A stretch of 31,584 nucleotides of DNA from assembly GCA_002340255.1 (NCBI GenBank), contig DDLS01000013.1, positions 1 through 31,584 of the forward strand. Direction: 5' to 3'. Below the pieces are notes generated by a model. That model ran no database searches. It saw only the letters and a program-made list of their open reading frames with translations, and was not told where the DNA came from. The position numbers and the translations under genes are program-made. This document shows positions 1-7,900 of the stretch, one piece after another (positions within the stretch are counted from its first letter, which is position 1; each line of letters opens with the position of its first letter). The stretch is from Cyanobacteria bacterium UBA2566. GTDB taxonomy: Bacteria > Cyanobacteriota > Cyanobacteriia > Cyanobacteriales > Desertifilaceae.

Positions 1-367
1 GCAGCGCGAAGCGCTGTATAACTTAGTAACCTTTGGAAAAGAATATGACCGGCCGGATTGTCAAGGTGATATAGAGGAATTTATGGCGATTGCAGGAGGA
101 GGGGAAAACAACTTCTATATATGTAAATATTATTCATATGAAGAGGGAGAGGAGATTTATTTATATGACCCTTCTAAATCCTTAACAGAAGAAATAGAAA
201 TTGTGGATGTGTTTCCTGGTTTATTTCCTTTAGTAGTCTGTTTTAATATCGATCTCATTTTAAGAGCAGCTCAAACTTATGCATTCTTTGGTCATAGGGA
301 TACGTCTCTTGATTGGGGATATTTTTCTATAAATCAGCCTTCACAACTCGAAATTATTAGGATATAA
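1..367 (+). CDS. Unknown protein, 3' part (5' end outside window)
   Basis: An open frame runs from base 2, with no stop before the window edge, to a TAA at 365-367, so the gene starts upstream. The visible part is about 121 residues; the first internal ATG is at base 83. It is acidic and aromatic, with a glycine-rich stretch (AGGGENNFY) followed by beta-like segments and the phrase EEIYLYDPSK. That layout recalls SMI1/KNR4 (SUKH) immunity-like proteins, but the resemblance is weak and I do not assign the family. It is followed by about 200 bases with no gene before the VapBC-like pair. I am fairly sure it codes, not sure what it does. Confidence 0.55.
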   Translation, partial: QREALYNLVTFGKEYDRPDCQGDIEEFMAIAGGGENNFYICKYYSYEEGEEIYLYDPSKSLTEEIEIVDVFPGLFPLVVCFNIDLILRAAQTYAFFGHRDTSLDWGYFSINQPSQLEIIRI

Positions 368-569
368 TAAGCAAGCAACTTCAGACTAATCAATCTCAAA
401 TTCATCCTGATTTAATCCCTGGGTAAATTCCAGTATATGGCTAAAAATTTGGATAGCATCAAGTAGATATTCGCGATCGCTGTTCATTTAGAATAGATGG
501 TATGGGTATGACGGATATCATTTTTCTTTTACTGAGTATTATAATATTCATAAATAACAAGGAGAGTGT

Positions 570-782
570 ATGATGATACAAATCATGGATGTCAGTGAAT
601 TGAAGCCAGAACAAATACAACAAATACAAACCATTATTGAAGCATTTAAGGCTAAAAATGAACTGGATAAATTGTCTACTTATCAAAAAAAGAATCACAC
701 ACCAGATATCATCGATCGCTTGACACAAAATCCGATTAAAGTGGATGGTTTTCTGAAGCGTGAAGACATTTATGACTGTTAA
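570..782 (+). CDS. Antitoxin of a VapBC-like pair
   Basis: This 70-residue protein lies 16 bp upstream of a PIN-domain toxin, the usual antitoxin-toxin order. An AAGGAG ribosome site at 559-564 places the start at the ATG of 570; a second ATG follows at once. The N-terminal half is helical and rich in Gln and Lys. The C-terminal end (NPIKVDGFLKREDIYDC) resembles the tails of cyanobacterial VapB/MazE-type antitoxins, which usually wrap the toxin active site. The DNA-binding fold is not obvious from the sequence. Such antitoxins normally neutralise the toxin and repress the operon. The call rests mainly on size and neighbour. Confidence 0.72.
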   Translation: MMIQIMDVSELKPEQIQQIQTIIEAFKAKNELDKLSTYQKKNHTPDIIDRLTQNPIKVDGFLKREDIYDC

Positions 783-798
783 TTATGGATGAAGTTTG

Positions 799-1224
799 AT
801 GAAGTTAAACTTTATTGATACTAACATTTGGCTCTATAGACTGTTTGACGATCAACGTATAGACGCTAGAGAAAGACAACGAAAGCTAAAGATCGCTACT
901 TCGATTACAGACCAATCTTCTTTGACGATCAGTACCCAGGTGATTAATGAAATTTCGGCGAATCTAATTAAGAAAGCTAATTTTGATGAAACTCAAATTA
1001 AAGCAGTGATTCAATCCCTGTATAATCGCTGTCAAGTGGTAGAATTTAGCTTGAATATTCTGCAATCTGCTTCTGATTTACGCATCAATTATAATCTCTC
1101 ATTTTGGGATAGCCTGATTGTGGCGAGTGCATTAGCCGGTGGTGCAGATTTTTTGTATTCTGAAGATATGCAAGATGGGTTAATTGTTTCGGGACAACTC
1201 AATATTATTAATCCCTTTCAATGA
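799..1224 (+). CDS. vapC: PIN-domain ribonuclease toxin (VapC family)
   Basis: A 141-residue PIN-domain protein, the usual VapC length. The conserved acidic residues are visible: Asp in FIDTN at the N terminus, Glu in INEIS, Asp in FWDSLIVASA and Asp in YSEDM near the C terminus. These form the Mg2+-binding site of PIN nucleases, which cleave tRNA or other RNA when the antitoxin is lost. A TTG at 796 immediately precedes the ATG at 799 in frame; the ATG is preferred. It is downstream of, and probably cotranscribed with, the small antitoxin gene. A perfect palindrome that could end transcription begins 3 bp after the stop. Confidence 0.85.
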   Translation: MKLNFIDTNIWLYRLFDDQRIDARERQRKLKIATSITDQSSLTISTQVINEISANLIKKANFDETQIKAVIQSLYNRCQVVEFSLNILQSASDLRINYNLSFWDSLIVASALAGGADFLYSEDMQDGLIVSGQLNIINPFQ

Positions 1225-1227
1225 CAG

Positions 1228-1253
1228 TAGGGGCGAAAAATTTTTCGCCCCTA
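1228..1253. terminator. Perfect palindrome after vapC, possible bidirectional terminator
   Basis: Arms taggggcgaaaaa (1228-1240) and tttttcgccccta (1241-1253) are exact reverse complements, with A and T runs forming the tip. It lies directly after the vapC stop and between convergent genes (vapC on plus, the ABC exporter on minus). The gtaggggcg core recurs at 4961 and near 13996, so this is also a member of a dispersed palindromic repeat family. Confidence 0.6.
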
Positions 1254-1385
1254 TAACCGGAGTCTCCTCTCCAAGCTTGGACAAGATGGTACAATAACCT
1301 GCAAATGGCTCCTATAGCTCTGAATTATTTACTGCAAGCAGGGATAAGTCTCTCTCTTATGGCAGAGGGATATAGGTAGAGGAAA

Positions 1386-3131
1386 TTATTTCAGTAACTC
1401 CTCAAATTGTTGTTGACTCCACAGGGTTTGATACAGTCCCTCTTGCTCGATTAATTCCCGATGGTGTCCCATTTGCACAATGCTTCCCCGTTCCATGACA
1501 AAGATGCGATCGGCTGTTGCTGCTGCGGAAAGTTGATGGGAAATAAACAACACGGTTTTTTTGCGCGTGCCTGTAGATAGATTCTTTAAAATTCCGGTCG
1601 CTGTTTGATTATCTACACTCGATAAACAATCATCCAAAATTAAGACGGGCGCATCAATCAGCAACGCACGAGCTAAGGCAGAGCGCTGCCGTTGTCCGCC
1701 GGATAGAGTGATCCCTCTTTCTCCGACAATGGTGTCATAATATTGGGGGAAATTGAGAATTTCCGGATGAATTTGGGCAGTGGTTGCGGCGGTTTCTACC
1801 CTAAACTGTTCCGCCAGAGGATCGCCATAGCGAATATTATTTTGAATCGTGGTACTGAACAAGAAACTATCTTGAGGAACAAACGCGATCGCGCCCCGCA
1901 AATCGGTTAAGTTAAGCTTGGTAATGTCATAACTATCCAGAAATACCCGACCCTGGGCAATGGGTAACAGTCGCGGAAGTGCCTTAGCTAGGGTTGATTT
2001 TCCCGAACCAATCGGCCCTACAATGGCAATAGTTTCACCAGGATGAATGCTAAAATTAATGTTGTTCAGAGCGGGGGTAGCACTACCGGGATAGGTATAG
2101 CTCAGATGACGGGCAACCAGTTGACCTTTAGGTGGTGTTTTAAAGTCTAGAGATTGGGAAAAATTCTGAATTTTGGGCTGCACCTTGAGAATTTCTTCGA
2201 TGCGATTAATACTCACTTCTCCCCGCTGATAGGCACTAATGGTAAAACCGAGTAAGGCAGTTGGAAACACCAGGCGCTCCACATAAAGCAGCAAGGCTAA
2301 AAAGTCCCCAATGGTAATCGAACCCCTGGCAATTTCTTGAGTCCCCATCCAGAGAATCACCAGTAAACTTAAGGAAGCTAAAGCTTCGACTAAGGGAAAG
2401 AGAAAATTACGAGTTCTGGCTAACTTGAGGTTTGCGCCGAGTAATTTCTGATTGAGTTGGCGAAAAGCTTGCTGTTCATTGTCTTCTTGGGCATAAATTT
2501 TAATTAACGAGATGCCGCTCATATCTTCTTGGATCAGATCGCTAACGTGGGAGAGTTCTTCCTGTACGTCCTGCTGTTCCTTGCGAAGTCGGTTGCTGAA
2601 AATCTGTACGGCAAATAACATTAAGGGATAAACGGCGATCGCCAACAAACTTAAGCGCAAATGAATCGATAGCATCACCGGCAGAGTCAGTACATACGCA
2701 AACACTGTATTCGCCAAGCTCAACACGGCAAACCCCAGCAGACGGCGAATACTGTCCACATCCGAGGTCGCCCGGTTAATCAAGTCCCCCACCGTATGCG
2801 TGGCAAAATACCCCGAATCTAGGCGCAAGAAATGCCCGAATATTGCCTGTTTGAGGTCAAACTCCACCTGACGACCGACCCCAAACAACAGAATCCGCGA
2901 AACCATGCGAATCACCCACATAATGGAGGCTAACGCCAATAACCACAGCACCGTACTAATGACCGTCCGAGTGCTAAACGTCACTTGTAGATTATTGACT
3001 CCATCCCGAATTAGCAGAGGAAGGTAAACCCCCAGAGCATTGACAATTAAAAGAGAAAAAATACCCAAGCCGGCTGATTTCCAATGGGGACGCAGATAAG
3101 ATCCGAGCTTCTCTAAATTTGATTGAGCCAT
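1386..3131 (-). CDS. ABC exporter half-transporter (permease plus ATPase), degenerate Walker B
   Basis: This 581-residue protein has the MsbA/MdlB-type exporter layout: about six membrane helices in residues 15-300, then a nucleotide-binding domain. Visible motifs are Walker A GPIGSGKST (about residue 370), Q-loop FVPQDSF, signature LSGGQRQRSALARALL (about 472), Walker B VLILDD (about 492), D-loop SSVD and H-loop FISHQ. The residue after Walker B, normally the catalytic Glu, is Asp (LDDCLSSVD). That is typical of the degenerate partner in heterodimeric exporters such as TM287/288 and BmrCD, so it probably pairs with another half-transporter, which is not in this window. The substrate (lipid, peptide or drug) cannot be told. 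It is divergent from ndhC, with about 230 bp between the starts. Confidence 0.88.
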   Translation of the reverse strand: MAQSNLEKLGSYLRPHWKSAGLGIFSLLIVNALGVYLPLLIRDGVNNLQVTFSTRTVISTVLWLLALASIMWVIRMVSRILLFGVGRQVEFDLKQAIFGHFLRLDSGYFATHTVGDLINRATSDVDSIRRLLGFAVLSLANTVFAYVLTLPVMLSIHLRLSLLAIAVYPLMLFAVQIFSNRLRKEQQDVQEELSHVSDLIQEDMSGISLIKIYAQEDNEQQAFRQLNQKLLGANLKLARTRNFLFPLVEALASLSLLVILWMGTQEIARGSITIGDFLALLLYVERLVFPTALLGFTISAYQRGEVSINRIEEILKVQPKIQNFSQSLDFKTPPKGQLVARHLSYTYPGSATPALNNINFSIHPGETIAIVGPIGSGKSTLAKALPRLLPIAQGRVFLDSYDITKLNLTDLRGAIAFVPQDSFLFSTTIQNNIRYGDPLAEQFRVETAATTAQIHPEILNFPQYYDTIVGERGITLSGGQRQRSALARALLIDAPVLILDDCLSSVDNQTATGILKNLSTGTRKKTVLFISHQLSAAATADRIFVMERGSIVQMGHHRELIEQEGLYQTLWSQQQFEELLK

Positions 3132-3247
3132 AGGGAAAGGGTGGGAGATTGCTTACTTATACGGTTGCGTGTCAGATCGAAAGAGCGCCTGGCGATCGCC
3201 AGCACATATCATCACCATACTACATTCCTATACCTCTCCCTAATCCG

Positions 3248-3275
3248 CCATCAGCCCCTACTCAGGGGCTGATGG
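3248..3275. promoter_or_regulatory. Perfect 12-bp hairpin upstream of ndhC
   Basis: The arms ccatcagcccct (3248-3259) and aggggctgatgg (3264-3275) are exact reverse complements around the loop actc. It sits in the divergent gap between the ABC exporter start (3131) and ndhC (3362), 86 bp before the ndhC start, so it may lie in the ndh leader or act as an operator. No T-run follows on the plus strand, so it is not a standard terminator. Function is inferred only. Confidence 0.5.
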
Positions 3276-3361
3276 TTTCCTGGAGCCATAAGCGAAAGGG
3301 CCGGAACTATGTCAGAATGTTCACAGTATTTTTGTTCTCCTTCGTGATTAAATAACCCATT

Positions 3362-3724
3362 GTGTTTGTTCTTAGCGGTTACGAATACTTTTTAGGCTTT
3401 CTGCTGCTATGCAGCTCAGTCCCCGTGTTGGCTCTGGGAGCTTCCTATATCCTGCGTCCCAAAGGCGTTGGTCCGGAATGCCGCACTACTTACGAATCCG
3501 CCGTTGAACCGGTGGGGGGGGCGTGGATTCAATTCAACATTCGCTACTATATGTTCGCCCTCGTATTCGTTATTTTTGATGTAGAAACCGTGTTTCTCTA
3601 TCCTTGGGCAGTAGCTTTTAGCAAATTAGGCCTGTTAGCCTTTATCGAAGCCTTGATTTTCATCGCCATTCTGGTGGTGGGCTTGGTCTACGCTTGGAGA
3701 AAAGGAGCATTGGAATGGTCGTAG
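3362..3724 (+). CDS. ndhC: NAD(P)H-quinone oxidoreductase subunit 3 (NdhC)
   Basis: NdhC is a small membrane subunit of the cyanobacterial NDH-1 complex, which moves electrons from ferredoxin to plastoquinone in respiration and cyclic photosynthetic flow while pumping protons in the thylakoid membrane. The protein is 120 residues, the normal length, with three membrane helices. The conserved loop GPECRTTYESAVEPVGGAW and the segment MFALVFVIFDVETVFLYPWA are diagnostic of the NuoA/NdhC family. The start is a GTG at 3362, giving the family's usual N terminus MFVLSGYEYFLGF. It overlaps ndhK by 10 bp and heads the ndhC-ndhK-ndhJ operon, the standard cyanobacterial order. Confidence 0.97.
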   Translation: MFVLSGYEYFLGFLLLCSSVPVLALGASYILRPKGVGPECRTTYESAVEPVGGAWIQFNIRYYMFALVFVIFDVETVFLYPWAVAFSKLGLLAFIEALIFIAILVVGLVYAWRKGALEWS

Positions 3725-4443
3725 GTTCTAGTAAAACAGAGATGACACAAAATCTGATTAATCCCGTTGAACGTCCGCAAGTCACTAACGAACTGTCAGA
3801 GAATGTAATTCTGACAACGGTAGAGGATTTGTATAACTGGGCAAAACTCTCTTCACTTTGGCCGCTGTTGTATGGTACAGCCTGTTGCTTTATCGAATTT
3901 GCGGCCTTGATTGGTTCCCGGTTTGATTTTGACCGCTTTGGTTTAGTTCCCCGCTCGAGTCCCAGACAAGCGGATTTGCTGATTACAGCCGGAACCATCA
4001 CCATGAAGTATGCTCCGGCTCTGGTGCGCTTGTACGAGCAAATGCCCGAACCCAAGTATGTGATTGCCATGGGTGCTTGTACGATTACAGGTGGTATGTT
4101 TAGTATGGATTCCCCTTCTGCGGTGCGTGGGGTGGATAAACTGATTCCAGTTGATGTCTATATTCCCGGTTGTCCTCCGCGACCTGAGGCAATTATTGAT
4201 GCCATCATTAAGTTGCGCAAAAAGATTGCGAATGAAACGATTCAGGAACGGAGCAAAATCCTGCAAACCCATCGTTATTATCAGGTGAGCCACAAAATGA
4301 ACGTGGTTGAACCGATTTTGACGGGAGCATATCTCCAATCCGAGACGCGACAAGCTCCCCCGAAAGCGTTGGCAGAGGCTTATGGAATGCCGATTCCTGC
4401 AGCATTAGAAGGTGAAAAACAGGAGGAAGTTCAGGGTGGCTGA
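3715..4443 (+). CDS. ndhK: NAD(P)H-quinone oxidoreductase subunit K (NdhK)
   Basis: NdhK is the peripheral-arm subunit that holds the N2 [4Fe-4S] cluster next to the quinone site of NDH-1. The expected cysteines are present in GTACCFIEF (two), GACTITGG and IPGCPPRPEA. The 242-residue length matches the family. The ATG at 3715 is chosen because an AAAAGGAG site ends about 7 bases upstream; a TTG seven codons earlier (3694) is in frame but lacks such a site. The start lies inside the end of ndhC, so translation is probably coupled. The C-terminal tail past residue 170 (QERSKILQTHRYYQVSHKM onward) is the cyanobacterial/plastid-type extension. Confidence 0.97.
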   Translation: MVVGSSKTEMTQNLINPVERPQVTNELSENVILTTVEDLYNWAKLSSLWPLLYGTACCFIEFAALIGSRFDFDRFGLVPRSSPRQADLLITAGTITMKYAPALVRLYEQMPEPKYVIAMGACTITGGMFSMDSPSAVRGVDKLIPVDVYIPGCPPRPEAIIDAIIKLRKKIANETIQERSKILQTHRYYQVSHKMNVVEPILTGAYLQSETRQAPPKALAEAYGMPIPAALEGEKQEEVQGG

Positions 4444-4945
4444 GGAAAATCAAGAGTTAGCACAGGAAACGGCAGGACCGGTTTCGAGCTGGTTGAGTGA
4501 GAATGGGTTTGGTCATGAGTTTTTGGGGCGCGATCGCTCTTCGGTAGAATTGATTAAGGTAGAACCCCAAGTTCTCTTACCCATTTCTTCTGCGCTTTAT
4601 GCCTATGGCTTTAATTATCTCCAATGTCAAGGTGCGTATGATGAAGGCCCTGGTCAAGCATTGGTCAGTTTTTACCATTTGCTGAAGGTGGACGATGATG
4701 TGGTTGACCCGGAAGAGGTGCGATTAAAGGTCTATCTGCCTCGCGATAACCCGAAAGTGCCTTCAGTTTATTGGATTTGGAAAGCAGCAGATTTCCAAGA
4801 ACGGGAATCCTATGATATGTACGGGATTGTCTATGAAGGTCATCCCAATCTCAAGCGCCTGCTGATGCCAGAAGACTGGGTAGGTTGGCCCTTGCGGAAA
4901 GATTACATCTCTCCGGATTTCTACGAATTGCAAGATGCATATTAA
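4436..4945 (+). CDS. ndhJ: NAD(P)H-quinone oxidoreductase subunit J (NdhJ)
   Basis: NdhJ corresponds to NuoC, the 30-kDa peripheral subunit of complex I. The family signature ERESYDMYGIVYEGHPNLKR, followed by LLMPEDWVGWPLRKDY, is present. I take the GTG at 4436 as start: AGGAGG at 4421-4426 is correctly spaced, giving 169 residues beginning MAEENQEL. A GTG at 4412 is in frame but would add eight atypical residues. The gene overlaps ndhK by 8 bp and closes the ndhC-K-J operon. A palindrome 14 bp after the stop may terminate both this operon and the convergent STAND gene. Confidence 0.96.
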   Translation: MAEENQELAQETAGPVSSWLSENGFGHEFLGRDRSSVELIKVEPQVLLPISSALYAYGFNYLQCQGAYDEGPGQALVSFYHLLKVDDDVVDPEEVRLKVYLPRDNPKVPSVYWIWKAADFQERESYDMYGIVYEGHPNLKRLLMPEDWVGWPLRKDYISPDFYELQDAY

Positions 4946-4959
4946 TCAGTGTTTGTTCT

Positions 4960-4988
4960 TGTAGGGGCGAAACATTTTTGCCCCTACA
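4960..4988. terminator. Palindrome between ndhJ and the STAND gene, likely shared terminator
   Basis: Arms tgtaggggc (4960-4968) and gcccctaca (4980-4988) pair perfectly around an A/T-rich loop. It lies between the convergent ends of ndhJ (4945) and the STAND-WD40 gene (4997). The sequence closely resembles the palindrome at 1228-1253, so it belongs to the same dispersed family, here placed where a bidirectional terminator would be useful. Confidence 0.6.
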
Positions 4989-4996
4989 GCTATATC

Positions 4997-7900
4997 TCAT
5001 TCCTCAGTCACTCCATCACAGAGGTGAGAATGTTCCTCTTTAGCATTTACATTATTCTCCAGATAATCCTGGGCTAAACCACAGGCTTTTTGCAAGAGTT
5101 TATCTAAATCTAAATCTAAAATTTCTACCCCATTCCGATGTCCGATGGCGATCGTTTTTCCATCATCAGGGTTGAATTGGACACTGTTCCATGAATATGG
5201 AGTTGAAAGGTTAATTTCTTCTTTGAACCATAAGCTATTGAGTATTAAAATCTTCTTGTCTGCAACTAAAAGCTTACTATCTGGACTAAATGTGACTGCA
5301 TTTACGTTGTCAAATTGTTTGATGGATTCACCATTTCTAACTCGCCAGAGCTTGACACTATTATCTTCAGTCATAGAGGCAACGTATCGACCATCTTCAC
5401 TGAAGTAGATCTCGGTTACTATATCATCATGTATCAAAGGATCGGGATACAGGAGTTCTTGGAATAATTCTTCCTTTTTATTCGGGATTCTCTTTTTCTC
5501 CCATACTCTCACAAGTTTACCACTGGCAGAAGCTAGAAATCTACCTTTAGCACTGAACTGAACGCTGTTTACTCTATCTTTATGTTCAAGTGTATCAAGC
5601 CTATTACCTTCTCGATCCCACACTTGAACCGTTTTATTATCACTACCAGAGGCTAGAATTTGACCATCGGGACTAAAACTGACAGTATTGACTTTATCTT
5701 CATGGTACAACGTTTGGGGTAATTGACTATTTAAACTCCATAGCTTTACAGTCTTATCGTCGCTTGCAGAAGCCATAACTGTACCATCTTTATCAAAACT
5801 AACGCTGTTAATTTTGTATTGATGTCCCGAAAACGTATCTAATTTAGAGCCATCTAGACTCCATAACTGCAAATCGTGAACGGGCTGAACGATAGCCATT
5901 TTACCACTTCCGGGACTAAAGCTGGCTTTGTCAAATTCCCAAGACCCTTGCTCACCAATTGGGTCGAGCTGTTCCCCGTTATCATCCCACCACTTAATTG
6001 TAGATCTCGATTTACCCTGATGGGTTATTTGACTCATGAGCATTAGTATTTTACCATTTTCACTAAACTCAAGCTTGTAGTGTCTTTCACTATTTTCCCG
6101 ATCTTCGATTTCATTTTCATTAGGATACTGAAGTGTTTTAATCCAAGTTCCGTCATATCTCCAAAGATTGACCATCCCGTCATTACTCACAGAAGCAAAA
6201 GTTTCATTTTGGGGATTAAAAACAATTCGATCGACTCGATCAAAATGTTGTGTATCGACTGGAATCTTAGTCCCATCTTTACGCCATAAATGCACCAAAT
6301 TATCGGCACTTGCAGAAGCGATAAGTTCTCCATCTTCACTAAAATTCAGATCCATTACTTCAGCCTGATGATCGAGGGTTTTACTATCTTGACCATCAAG
6401 ATTCAAAATTTGGATTGTGTTGTCATGATGTATGCTAAAAAGTTGCTGACTGTTCGGTCTAAATTTGATATCTTTAAGAAGATAAGTCGTCGATTTTTTA
6501 AAAATTCTTGGAGAATAGATGAGGTTCCAAACTTTAATTTCACTCCGTCCTCTTGAATTGCTACTCATGGAAGCCAACATTGTACTATCTGAGCTAAAAC
6601 TGAAATCTCTAACTTGATGTTTATGCCCCTTTAGTTGTTCAATTTCTTTACCATCTCTAGTATAGAGATAAATCAAATTGTCATCACCTATTGTGGCAAT
6701 CATTTGACTGTCTGGGCTGAATTGAACTCTATTGACCTGATTTGGAACTTCATTGAGTTTTCCCATAGACTCTCCATCACTAGAAAATAGAGAAATACTG
6801 CTTGTATTTCTATCTCTAGCAATCAAGGCAACTTGTTGACTATCTGGACTAAAGATAACATTGTTATTAATCGGAGCTTTGGATACGATAAAACTTCTAT
6901 CAAATCCTCTCATTCTAGTATCGAGGGGTTGACCCGGCTGGGATTTAATGAATTTACCATCGCTATTGTGAAAATTTATCCTGCCCTTATAACTGACAGA
7001 AACAATCCATTTTCCGTCAGGACTGATACTCACTTTGGCGATACCATCAGAATGGTCTGGTATAATGTCGTTTTGGCTATTCTTGGAGTTATCTAGATTA
7101 TAAATCTTGATTGTATTTCTAGCATCGCCTACGATCAATGCTTTGCCATCTGGCATGAATTCGGTAACTGATGTATTTGCTGGTATGAATTTCTGGCGTT
7201 TACCTTCTGCATTATGCAGTTGAATTTGGCGATCTGAGCGAGTGGCAAGAATGGTTTTTCCGTCTCGATCGAACGTCAGAAAATTAATTGAGTTTGTATC
7301 GTCTCTGTTGAATAGATTAGATAAAAAAGATAAAAACTTCTCAGTGTTCCACAGCTTAATTGTTCTATCTTGACTCGCTGAAGCTAAAATTTGACCATCA
7401 GCACTAAAACTTATATCATTAATGCGATTTCTATGGCTATAAAATCGACGAATATACCAATCATCATCGGATAAAACTAAACGAAGTTTTTTGAAATAAC
7501 GACGTTTTACAGATGCAAAAAACTTTTGCTGAGGATGCCAAGCAGTAACAATAACATCACGACTATTCCAGGCATCTGCTTCGATTGTTCTGGTTAGATT
7601 TCGATTGATATCATAATATTTTAGAGTGCTATTTTTGCCAAATAAAACGACGTGCTGACTATCTTCAGTAAAGTTGATATCTAGTGTACCATGATTTTCC
7701 ATTTCTGTGATCAAATCATCTTGTTTTAAATTCCAAATTTTGACCTTATCCTTGATATCCCGACTGGCAAGTAAGTTGCCATCCCGACTAAAAGCCATGT
7801 GTGTAATTTCAGCATCATGGCCTTTAAGTCGCGGCAAAAATTTTCCATTTGAGATATCAAAACGCTCAATTGTATTCCCTGATGCAAATCCAATAATGTT

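Noticed and set aside
3149..3355. 68-codon plus-strand frame before ndhC
   Set aside because: It spans the hairpin and the divergent promoter gap, has a proline-rich, composition-driven sequence and no ribosome site; unlikely to be a gene.
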